8,001 nucleotides of DNA from Halanaerobiales bacterium (GTDB lineage: Bacteria; Bacillota; Halanaerobiia; Halanaerobiales; JADQBU01), in NCBI GenBank assembly GCA_016278435.1, contig JADQBU010000027.1, positions 1 through 8,001 on the forward strand, read 5' to 3'. Position numbers and translations under genes: made by a program. This document shows, one piece after another, positions 1 through 7,107 of this stretch (position 1 is its first letter; each line of letters starts with the position of its first letter). The notes under the pieces were generated by a model. It saw nothing but the letters and a program-made list of their open reading frames with translations, ran no database searches and was not told where the DNA came from.

Positions 1-6
1 GCAATT

Positions 7-3000
7 TTATTCGGGCAGAGTGAAGTAAAGAGCCACACCGGCTTTAAACCCATTTCCATAACCAAGTACATTTTGAGAAACACTACCTTCTCCTGAAGAA
101 AGATCAAAACTACCAGCAACCGGTCCCATTGAAGTCCCAACACTGGGGGCACTACCTACCCCTCCTATACTTACCCCTCCTATTTCCGCCTCAAAATTAT
201 CGGCCAGTCCTTTCGCAAATTCCTCTGCCTGTTTCTTGATTTCTTCGTAATCATCAAGTATTAATGAAAATCCACTCATTGACCAGACCGCAGCATCAAC
301 TCCGATAAGTCCTCCCACAATAAAATTAAGACCTTCCTGCTGCCAGTTGCCCAGAACATGTTCCAACAGAGCTCCATGTTCACCGGTATCAAGCACGCCT
401 ATAGTTCTGTAATCGTCAGGGTTTATCTCCAGCCAGGCCCAGTGTTCCTTCCCCTTAATTATTGCAGGTTTACTGGGAACCAGAATTGCGTTATTGGTGT
501 TCTTAATCTTTTCAAGCATTTTCTGCGAGAATTTTTTTTCTTCTAAATTCTCTTCCATATAGGCAAGTATATCTTCTTTATTATCATAAGTAATGGAAAC
601 AAGATGGGTATTTTCGGGCAGCTGCTGCCAGATTTCAAATAGTCCAAGTTGTTCTTCCCCTTCCCTTTGTTCTCCAGATAAAACATCAGACTCCAATTTT
701 GAGGCATATAGTCCGGAGAAGATATTAAAGGCATGCCGGGCTGTCTCCTCTCCTTTGTGAATTTCATTATCTACTCTCATTAAATCTATACTGGTCTGCA
801 GCTTATTCTCTTTTGTATTCTTCTTTACTGTTGCCATTAGACAGCGTGCCTTTACCGTCCTCCCCAGTGTTAAATCAAGTTTACGGGCCAGTTCTCGTTC
901 ATATTGACTCTGTCCAACAAGAAAGCGATTAATGATATTCCTTGTATACCAGCGCAGGGCTGATAACTCATCTGGATTTCCTGCTGATTGATAACTATTA
1001 GCTACAGCTTCCTGCAGTCTATTTACCGCAGCTTCCTTTATATCCGGAAGATTAATACCAAGAGTATGGAATATTCCTGAGATATCTTCTCCATCAGTAA
1101 AATCTGTTTCATAAGTAAAGCTTCCGCCTCTTTGCCCAATACTTATATTTATTTTTTCACCTATAATTTCATATAAACCTGTGTCTATTTTTTCTTTACC
1201 GATAATTCTTTCACGGGCCGTTTCAATTACTGGTGAGTAAAGATCTCCTTTTTCTCTACCAACGATTGTATATCCAAGGTCAATGGCATCAAGACTTAAA
1301 GTGTCCAGATTTATGAATTCACTAAAAACCCTTATTTCTTCTACAAGATCACTGGAATCTCCACCTGCCAGTATATTACTCATATCTCTTAGCTGGGTAT
1401 TTTTGTCTCTTACTACAGGTACGACTTTTAAATAAACTTCCACTATTGCAAGTGCAGGGTCAGTATAAAAATCTTGATTTTTTGAAATCTCAACAAGACC
1501 ATCTAACTCGGTAAGATCTTTCAGAAAAGGTAGTACCAGTAGGTGTTCCCTGTTTTCCTCGTCTTCATAATACAAAGCAGGGAGTTTGTTTATTTGTATT
1601 TCTTCTATATTTCCCATTTCTAATAGGGTCTCAAAACCCGTATCAGTTATATCTACCATTCTTTTTTCTGGTTTAAATCCCATGCGAATCAGTACCGTCT
1701 CTGCCATCTTCCCGAAATCAGCTGATGTACCCCAGCCCTGGGTTAAGACTGCTGCTGGCGCAAAACTATTTATCCAGCTACTATATTCACCTGGTAGCCA
1801 TTTTATTCCATCGAGGGTAGTTCTAAGTTGATCAAGAGTATTAATTTGAGAAAAATCCTGTAAACCAGCAAAGGTTACAGTAGGTACAGATACCTTTACT
1901 TTAATAGTTTCTGCAGGGTCAATACTCACACGTTTAACACTACTTTTTGGCTCTGCTTCTTTTAAGGCCTGATATTCCCTGATAACCTGGGTAATAGCCT
2001 TATTTAATCTATCCTTATAACTATCATCTTCCAGTAGAGGTCTGCTTTTTTCCACCAGCAAATCTTCTTCCAGATATGATTCTGGGTCTATGGTCTCTTT
2101 TAGTCCAGTAAAGAAATCAGACTGCAGGGTCCACTCATGATCTTTATCATCAGGCATCCTGAATACAACCAGACCGCGTCTGGCTGTACCATCAAAGACA
2201 ACAGTTTCATTATCAAAACCCAGAAGTAATTGACCAGTAATCTCATCAGGTTTTATAAGGTATTCAGTGTAGGTTTTGTTACTGGCAAATCCAGCCAGCC
2301 CTTTACTTTCCGTAACTTCAGTTGGACTCTTTGTCTCACTAACTTTACCATCAAAATCATCCCTGACCAGCTGGAAGGCATCAATTAAACTGGTCGCATA
2401 ACCATCAGAATGATCAATTACTGTAATATCAGCAGCTAAATACCTATCATTCAGTACTGGAGTTAGACCGTTGACAATTAGATCAACCCCATCTCCAGTA
2501 TATTTTTTCTCACTCTCTCCCACTTGCCAGTTATCACTAACCTGCTTTGGTTTACTATCTAAAGGAATTACAACATCACCATCTCCCAGTTCCACAAATA
2601 TTTCTCCTTTAAATTTATCAGCCAGAGACCGGGGAACCTTAAAAGCAAATCTAACACTATTTGCTGAACCTGGAGCAAAAATAGTGGGATTAACAAAACC
2701 AAAAGGTAAGAGCTGTGTAACAGGGTCTAAAGGAATATAGAATGTTCCCTGCTCTGTAGGTATTGAGTGATAGAAACGCTCTGCTGGTTTTATATCTATT
2801 AATGCCTGTACCCTGGAAATAAAATCGGCTTCAACAATCCTGTAAACACTATCTTCACCAGCTTTAACTGTTTCAATTTGTACCAAATCGTTTAACCCCT
2901 TAACCCTCAGGGAGAATGACTCAGATAATTTCACTTCATCTTCAAAAGGCAGCTCTCTCAGAATAATATCTTCTTTCTTAAGCTCTCCCACTAAGGATAA

Positions 3001-6000
3001 CTGAGCATGGCCGTAATTTTTATCATAATAATGGAGTGACAGCTGTTCTACCGGTTCATCAGGTACTAGAAATAATAAAGCACCCTGAGCTGGCTGCCCT
3101 GGTTCTATAAATTTTTCAAGATTACCGGGTTCCAGTAACGGATTCTCCGCTAACCAGGTTGCCGGAGAAAGAGGATACATCCCTTCATTATTCCAGTTTA
3201 AAAAGAGGTGTGATGAAAGGTTACTAATCAAATATGGAGGAATTTTCTTAACCACTTCTCCTTTAGCAGTGTTACCCCCGACCCAGGCAGCAGGATGACT
3301 ACTGCCGTCAGGATAAATAATAACCCCCTGTTCAGGAAGTATATTTTCCATCTCCATTATTACCGCCAGGAACCGCCTGTTATCTGGAGCATCTATGCCT
3401 TTGATACGGTTGAGAGAAATAGCCTCAACCGCCTTTATTTCTACAGCATCATTACTGGTCTTTACATCAAGGGGAATCTGTTTATTTACAATAATATCCT
3501 GATCTGGATAATCATCACCGGCTAACTGTCCTTTTATGATGGGATTATATTTTTCAAAAGGAAGGCCTGTCTTATAACTCACACTACCGGGGATTACCGT
3601 CTGCTCAACCATATCAGGTTCTGAAAGTTCAAATTCTCTACTGGTCATATACCTATCAATATTACCATCCTTATTTTGATTTTTTACCATAAGAGTGAGA
3701 GAAGATTTTTCGGGCAAGGGAATATCTGTACTAATCTCTGTAATTATCTTATCAAAGGCATCAGCCAGTACTGCAGTATCCTCGGAAATCACGTACTTAC
3801 CACCTGAAACTTCAGCCGTATTACGATAAACCTCTTCTACATTATCCATACAGAAACCTACCCATAATCCATCTATATTTTCTTCTTTAAATTTTTCCAG
3901 TAATTTATTAAACTCTTCCTGTGATTCATGATTTAAAAGCCCTAAATCCTGATCAGATACATAAATCAATATTTTTTTGGTTGAGGGAACCGGCTGCAGG
4001 GTTTCCAGAGCTGTCTTAACTGTATTAAATGTATCATTATCCCCACCGGCTATAAGCTCACCCAGTGCCTGCAGTATATCTGTTTTATTTTCTGTCATTA
4101 CCTGTGTTACAAAAGTTGTTTCCTCGAAATTCTGTAATTGGACCAGGGTATTATCAGGTAATTTCAAAATAAAATCATGGAATATATTTTTTACCTTCTG
4201 AAGAATCCCACCCCTTAAGGGGTCCATAGAACCGCTGGTATCGACAGCGATTGAAATAACCGGAACAGATTTAGCCACCTGATAGGCAGGCCTTTCATAT
4301 TTCAGCTGAAATGTATTCCCTAGATTGTTTTTTATAGAATTAAATATATCTGTGAGTGCAGTCTGGTCTACTGCTGAGTAATAAAGACCGCTGGAAAACC
4401 CGGCTAATTCTGTCAGCACGGTATTATCATGATTAACCCCAAATCCAATAGTATATACTGGTATCCCCGAATCTTCAACTGCAGAAAAAACTTCTTCCCG
4501 GGAAGCCACACTACCCGGCCCTGTATCATCCCAGTTAGCATCAACTCCATCTGTAAATACAAGGAGTGAAGGACGTTCTCTGCCCTCCAGTATATTAATC
4601 CCCAGCAATATTGAATCGTAAAGCGCAGTAGCTCCATCTGCCTTAATACTATTTAACCCTGATAAAACCTCAGCTTTAGTCGTTCCCTGTAATTCTTTAG
4701 GTTTAGTATCAAAATCAACTACTTTAATCAATATATCTTCTGGTAGGGAATTCAAAAATATTCTGGCTGTTTTCAAAGTATCTTCCATCTGTCCTTTCAT
4801 TGAACCGGAAGAGTCGAGTAATAAGACTATGCTGGCCGGTGTGTTTAAATGATTTATTTCCCTTATATTTGCTTTAGTACCATTTTCTAAAATAGTTGTA
4901 TTCTCAAGTGTCGGCATAAGGTCAGTGACTTCAGGGTCAAAAAGTGAAAAGGTGGTCGTTACAAACCCATCTTTTTCTTTAATTCCGGTTATATTCAATC
5001 CCGCTTTTTCTTCAACTGCTCCTTCATTTCCCGGTTCAGAAATGACGTTAGTTAAATAATCAGGGAAGATCAGTTCCGTCATTTCTGCTGGATTAACGGG
5101 AACCAGACAGCTCTGAATATAATCAATACCGGGTTTATTTGCTGTTATTATTTTTACATTCCAGTAACCAGCAGGTAACCATAATAAAGCGTCTCCCTCT
5201 GGAGTAATATCTGCTGATTGATTTATAAATGCATGAGATACTGAAATAGAATTAATTGGTTCAACCTCAACCCTGCTTCCAGAAATACCTTTTACTTTTA
5301 AAGCCCCCAACTCTTCTGATGTTGTTTCTACCGATGATATTTTAACTGTTTCTTCCATTGCTATATCTATATTAGCAGGAGGTCCATCATCCATCCGCCA
5401 TAAAGTCCAGGGTATAGGATCATTTATTCCATTTGGAAAGTTGTCCAAAATATGGTATTTATCATATTCTGCATTAAACCTGTTACGGTAAGCAATCGTC
5501 TTGCTTATATTTTCTTTATGTATTGTGAAACCACCATTTAAATCATATTGTCCTTCCTCAATATTGACCAGAAAATGTGTAAAATAATCTCCCTGATAAT
5601 TTGTGTTAAAAACAACTTCCTGTCGTTTTCCTTCTCCTAGCTGCCAGTTTAATGTCTCGCCTGGATTAAGCCATAATTCCCTGGCCTGAGAAATCCTGTA
5701 TTCATCCCCACTTTCCTCAACTTTAACCCACCATTTCTCAGCCTCTGAAACTGTTACCTGAAAGAACATTTCAGTTTCAGTTTGATAAATTATATTAACA
5801 TTTTCTGCTGGAATTAAATTATCAATCTTAAATGATTCTTCCATACTATTCCGGGATATAGCCAGAAACCAGCCGTCACCATGAACATACTTATCTATTC
5901 TCTCACCTGTAGGTAAATTATATCTAAAATGCCATCTATGATTTTGCTGAAAATCTGCCTGCAAATAATCATTGATGTCTATTAATGGATTTATCAACGG

Positions 6001-6135
6001 TTCAACAGCGGGTGTTTCAGCAAAGACCACCATAATATTATTCAGGATTATTAATACCATTAAAAAAGCCAAAATAATTTTTTTGATTCCAGTAACCCTC
6101 TTTATAAAACATTTATAGATATTGTTATCCTTCAT
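7..6135 (-). CDS. Giant secreted protein with two VWA domains and a degenerate transglutaminase-like region
   Basis: The product is 2042 residues, exported, and probably acts at the cell surface in metal-dependent adhesion or protein binding; the ligand is unknown. Residues 1-39 form a signal peptide: a basic N-region, a hydrophobic core at about 19-38, and a VFA|E cleavage site. Residues 40-430 are beta-rich and unassigned. VWA domain 1 (about 436-615) has the full MIDAS set: D441, S443, S445, T503 and D529. VWA domain 2 (about 626-800) has D632, S634, S636, T702 and D728. Three beta-rich segments follow (about 886-1047, 1070-1190, 1214-1340). Residues about 1450-1545 resemble a transglutaminase core but carry Ser1471 where the nucleophilic Cys would sit. 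An H-W-A-W motif lies at 1898-1901. The C-terminus (1978-2042) is rich in Gly and Ser, with no LPXTG motif. The start at 6135 is preferred over an in-frame ATG at 6153 because AGGAG lies 7 bases upstream of it. VWA and signal calls are firm; the rest is inference. The gene is divergent from the LysM gene. Confidence 0.9.
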   Translation of the reverse strand: MKDNNIYKCFIKRVTGIKKIILAFLMVLIILNNIMVVFAETPAVEPLINPLIDINDYLQADFQQNHRWHFRYNLPTGERIDKYVHGDGWFLAISRNSMEESFKIDNLIPAENVNIIYQTETEMFFQVTVSEAEKWWVKVEESGDEYRISQARELWLNPGETLNWQLGEGKRQEVVFNTNYQGDYFTHFLVNIEEGQYDLNGGFTIHKENISKTIAYRNRFNAEYDKYHILDNFPNGINDPIPWTLWRMDDGPPANIDIAMEETVKISSVETTSEELGALKVKGISGSRVEVEPINSISVSHAFINQSADITPEGDALLWLPAGYWNVKIITANKPGIDYIQSCLVPVNPAEMTELIFPDYLTNVISEPGNEGAVEEKAGLNITGIKEKDGFVTTTFSLFDPEVTDLMPTLENTTILENGTKANIREINHLNTPASIVLLLDSSGSMKGQMEDTLKTARIFLNSLPEDILIKVVDFDTKPKELQGTTKAEVLSGLNSIKADGATALYDSILLGINILEGRERPSLLVFTDGVDANWDDTGPGSVASREEVFSAVEDSGIPVYTIGFGVNHDNTVLTELAGFSSGLYYSAVDQTALTDIFNSIKNNLGNTFQLKYERPAYQVAKSVPVISIAVDTSGSMDPLRGGILQKVKNIFHDFILKLPDNTLVQLQNFEETTFVTQVMTENKTDILQALGELIAGGDNDTFNTVKTALETLQPVPSTKKILIYVSDQDLGLLNHESQEEFNKLLEKFKEENIDGLWVGFCMDNVEEVYRNTAEVSGGKYVISEDTAVLADAFDKIITEISTDIPLPEKSSLTLMVKNQNKDGNIDRYMTSREFELSEPDMVEQTVIPGSVSYKTGLPFEKYNPIIKGQLAGDDYPDQDIIVNKQIPLDVKTSNDAVEIKAVEAISLNRIKGIDAPDNRRFLAVIMEMENILPEQGVIIYPDGSSHPAAWVGGNTAKGEVVKKIPPYLISNLSSHLFLNWNNEGMYPLSPATWLAENPLLEPGNLEKFIEPGQPAQGALLFLVPDEPVEQLSLHYYDKNYGHAQLSLVGELKKEDIILRELPFEDEVKLSESFSLRVKGLNDLVQIETVKAGEDSVYRIVEADFISRVQALIDIKPAERFYHSIPTEQGTFYIPLDPVTQLLPFGFVNPTIFAPGSANSVRFAFKVPRSLADKFKGEIFVELGDGDVVIPLDSKPKQVSDNWQVGESEKKYTGDGVDLIVNGLTPVLNDRYLAADITVIDHSDGYATSLIDAFQLVRDDFDGKVSETKSPTEVTESKGLAGFASNKTYTEYLIKPDEITGQLLLGFDNETVVFDGTARRGLVVFRMPDDKDHEWTLQSDFFTGLKETIDPESYLEEDLLVEKSRPLLEDDSYKDRLNKAITQVIREYQALKEAEPKSSVKRVSIDPAETIKVKVSVPTVTFAGLQDFSQINTLDQLRTTLDGIKWLPGEYSSWINSFAPAAVLTQGWGTSADFGKMAETVLIRMGFKPEKRMVDITDTGFETLLEMGNIEEIQINKLPALYYEDEENREHLLVLPFLKDLTELDGLVEISKNQDFYTDPALAIVEVYLKVVPVVRDKNTQLRDMSNILAGGDSSDLVEEIRVFSEFINLDTLSLDAIDLGYTIVGREKGDLYSPVIETARERIIGKEKIDTGLYEIIGEKINISIGQRGGSFTYETDFTDGEDISGIFHTLGINLPDIKEAAVNRLQEAVANSYQSAGNPDELSALRWYTRNIINRFLVGQSQYERELARKLDLTLGRTVKARCLMATVKKNTKENKLQTSIDLMRVDNEIHKGEETARHAFNIFSGLYASKLESDVLSGEQREGEEQLGLFEIWQQLPENTHLVSITYDNKEDILAYMEENLEEKKFSQKMLEKIKNTNNAILVPSKPAIIKGKEHWAWLEINPDDYRTIGVLDTGEHGALLEHVLGNWQQEGLNFIVGGLIGVDAAVWSMSGFSLILDDYEEIKKQAEEFAKGLADNFEAEIGGVSIGGVGSAPSVGTSMGPVAGSFDLSSGEGSVSQNVLGYGNGFKAGVALYFTLPE

Positions 6136-6140
6136 TTTCC

Positions 6141-6147
6141 CACTCCT
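6141..6147 (-). promoter_or_regulatory. Ribosome binding site that sets the start of the giant gene
   Basis: On the minus strand AGGAGTG lies here, with AGGAG ending 7 bases before the ATG at 6135-6133. An in-frame ATG at 6153-6151 lies upstream of this site and so cannot use it, and no purine-rich site precedes that ATG. The Shine-Dalgarno therefore falls inside the longer frame and argues for the shorter, 2042-residue product. Confidence 0.8.
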
Positions 6148-6207
6148 AAACATTCTTATTATTCATAAATAAATAATAACGTAAAATATTAATAACTGTG
6201 TTTTCAT

Positions 6208-6238
6208 TATTGCTATAAATGTATTTGCTATTGCTATA
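6208..6238. repeat. TTGCTAT direct repeats in the divergent intergenic region
   Basis: The 10-mer TATTGCTATA occurs exactly at 6208-6217 and 6229-6238, a 21-bp spacing or about two helical turns. The core TTGCTAT occurs a third time at 6225-6231. The cluster lies about 75-100 bases upstream of the giant gene's start and about 100-130 bases upstream of the LysM start. Regularly phased repeats between divergent genes suggest a regulator-binding site, but no regulator is identified. The surrounding DNA is so A/T-rich that part of this could be chance. Confidence 0.4.
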
Positions 6239-6266
6239 TTTAAAAGTTAAACCAGCAGTTAACTCA

Positions 6267-6296
6267 TTAACTAATTTAACTATTAAATAATATAAT
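6267..6296 (+). promoter_or_regulatory. Possible sigma-A-type promoter of the LysM gene
   Basis: TATAAT at 6291-6296 is a perfect -10 hexamer. TTAACT at 6267-6272 matches TTGACA at four of six positions, with an 18-bp spacer. Transcription would start near 6303, leaving a short leader before the ribosome binding site at 6321-6328. The -35 is weak and the region is almost all A/T, so other promoter placements or a sporulation sigma factor are possible. Confidence 0.4.
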
Positions 6297-6317
6297 AATA
6301 TTAAATAGTATTTAATA
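6281..6317. repeat. 19-bp palindrome plus a third half-site, operator candidate
   Basis: TATTAAATA at 6299-6307 and TATTTAATA at 6309-6317 form a perfect 9-1-9 inverted repeat centred on G6308. A third exact copy of TATTAAATA lies at 6281-6289, in direct orientation and 18 bp upstream of the first. The set flanks the -10 candidate at 6291-6296, covers the predicted transcription start, and ends 3 bases before the LysM ribosome binding site. This position suits a repressor operator. A hairpin here would be A/T-only and weak, and there is no T-tract, so a terminator is unlikely. Confidence 0.4.
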
Positions 6318-6335
6318 GAAAGGGGTGAAATAAAG

Positions 6336-6854
6336 ATGCCAAGACAATGCCCCCCAAATACTTTTGCCTATACAATTGATCCCGGGGATACACTTTACAG
6401 CCTTGCCCGCAGATATAATACTACTGTTTCTGCTCTTGTTTCAGCAAATCCGAATATCAATCCTGATAACTTAAGAATCGGAGAGCAAATCTGTGTTCCC
6501 CGTCAGGAGAGATTTCCATCATGTCCGGAGGGGAATTTTTATACAGTGAGGGCCTCTGATACTCTTTATTCTATAGCCCGGAGATTTAATATTTCAGTTG
6601 ATGACCTGCAGGAGGCAAATCCCTTTGTTGAACCAGAAACTCTACAGATAGGTGAAGTAATCTGTATTCCAGTTGCAACACCACCTGTTACCTGTCCGGA
6701 AGGAGCCAGGTCTTATTCAATACAAAGTGGTGATACTTTTTATAGTCTTGCCCGTAGATTTAATACAACTGTAGACAATCTAAGAAGATTAAATTCAGGA
6801 ATAAATCCTGATGCATTACTGATAGATCAAGTAATTTGTGTGCCTGAAAACTAA
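6336..6854 (+). CDS. Three-LysM-domain protein without a signal peptide
   Basis: The 172-residue product is almost entirely three LysM domains, at about residues 11-55, 68-112 and 126-170. LysM domains bind the N-acetylglucosamine-containing glycan of peptidoglycan. Each unit shows the usual order: a YTI/YTV/YSI strand, a (G/S)DT turn, (F/Y)YS(L/I)ARR, N at the asparagine position, and a closing IC(V/I)P strand. Each unit also has its own Cys pair: C5/C53, C63/C110 and C120/C168. There is no signal peptide, membrane segment or catalytic domain. In spore formers, signal-less LysM proteins such as SafA are made in the mother cell and bind the spore cortex or coat, so a spore-associated role is plausible but not shown. 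AGGGGTGA at 6321-6328 lies 7 bases before the ATG. The gene is monocistronic and divergent from the giant VWA gene. Confidence 0.93.
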   Translation: MPRQCPPNTFAYTIDPGDTLYSLARRYNTTVSALVSANPNINPDNLRIGEQICVPRQERFPSCPEGNFYTVRASDTLYSIARRFNISVDDLQEANPFVEPETLQIGEVICIPVATPPVTCPEGARSYSIQSGDTFYSLARRFNTTVDNLRRLNSGINPDALLIDQVICVPEN

Positions 6855-6910
6855 ATAGTTAAATCGATTTTTATATAACTGGATTATGAAAGCTTTTGCA
6901 ATAATATAAT

Positions 6911-6957
6911 ATTTTAAAAACAAAAAGGAGCATTCATTCCTCACTGCTCCTTTTGTT
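6911..6957 (-). terminator. Rho-independent terminator, strongest on the minus strand
   Basis: AAAAGGAGCA at 6923-6932 pairs perfectly with TGCTCCTTTT at 6945-6954 around a 12-base loop. Read on the minus strand, the hairpin runs into TTTTTGTTTTT (6926-6916), a classical T-tract. It begins 9 bases after the stop codon of the decayed minus-strand frame ending at 6963. Read on the plus strand, only TTTTGTT follows, so it may also end LysM transcription about 70 bases after that gene, but less efficiently. Confidence 0.75.
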
Positions 6958-6962
6958 ACATA

Positions 6963-7072
6963 TTATAACTGCTCCACTTCTGCTGTTCCCTTAATTAATA
7001 TATGAAAATTTTTACCACCTTCTTTTGTAAGTAATCCTATTTCTTCTAATAATTCAAGTTAAATTCTGGCAT
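6963..7072 (-). pseudogene. Probable remnant of a small minus-strand gene, frameshifted
   Basis: On the minus strand 31 sense codons run from 7058 to 6966 and end in TAA at 6965-6963. They encode a protein-like peptide containing ELLEEIGLL, TKEGGKNF and HILIKGTAEVEQL. The frame has no usable start: TAA lies immediately upstream (7061-7059) and there is no ATG, GTG or TTG before the last few codons. A second frame begins with ATG at 7072 (MPEFNL) and stops after eight codons. One extra base near 7057 would join the two into a 36-37 residue product. A strong terminator follows after 9 bases. I do not recognise the family. It may be the tail of a larger deleted gene, a short decayed gene, or chance in A/T-rich DNA. 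The upstream end overlaps the promoter of the lipoprotein gene. Confidence 0.4.
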
Positions 7073-7075
7073 AAT
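7067..7075 (+). promoter_or_regulatory. Extended -10 promoter candidate for the lipoprotein gene
   Basis: TGGCATAAT fits an extended -10 element (TGn followed by CATAAT, five of six against TATAAT). No convincing -35 lies at 16-18 bp, as expected when TGn compensates. Transcription would begin near 7082, about 26 bases before the TTG start at 7108. Confidence 0.4.
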
Positions 7076-7092
7076 AATAAAAACCATTAAAT

Positions 7093-7098
7093 AGGGGG
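7093..7098 (+). promoter_or_regulatory. Ribosome binding site supporting a TTG start
   Basis: AGGGGG lies 9 bases upstream of TTG at 7108-7110. No ATG or GTG near this position opens a frame with the Lys-Lys-hydrophobic signal sequence that starts right after this TTG. The site therefore fixes an unusual TTG initiation codon. Confidence 0.75.
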
Positions 7099-7107
7099 AT
7101 TTTTATT

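Noticed and set aside
4211..4222. Perfect 12-bp palindrome CCCCTTAAGGGG
   Set aside because: It encodes Pro-Leu-Arg-Gly within the second VWA domain, has no flanking regulatory context, and is short enough to arise by chance.
358..4637. Several 60-90 codon frames on both strands inside the giant gene
   Set aside because: They lie in other frames of a continuous 2042-codon gene with clear domains, and none has a ribosome binding site or protein-like composition.
6136..6153. Upstream ATG adding six residues to the giant protein
   Set aside because: The ribosome binding site AGGAG lies inside this extension, and no purine-rich site precedes the upstream ATG.
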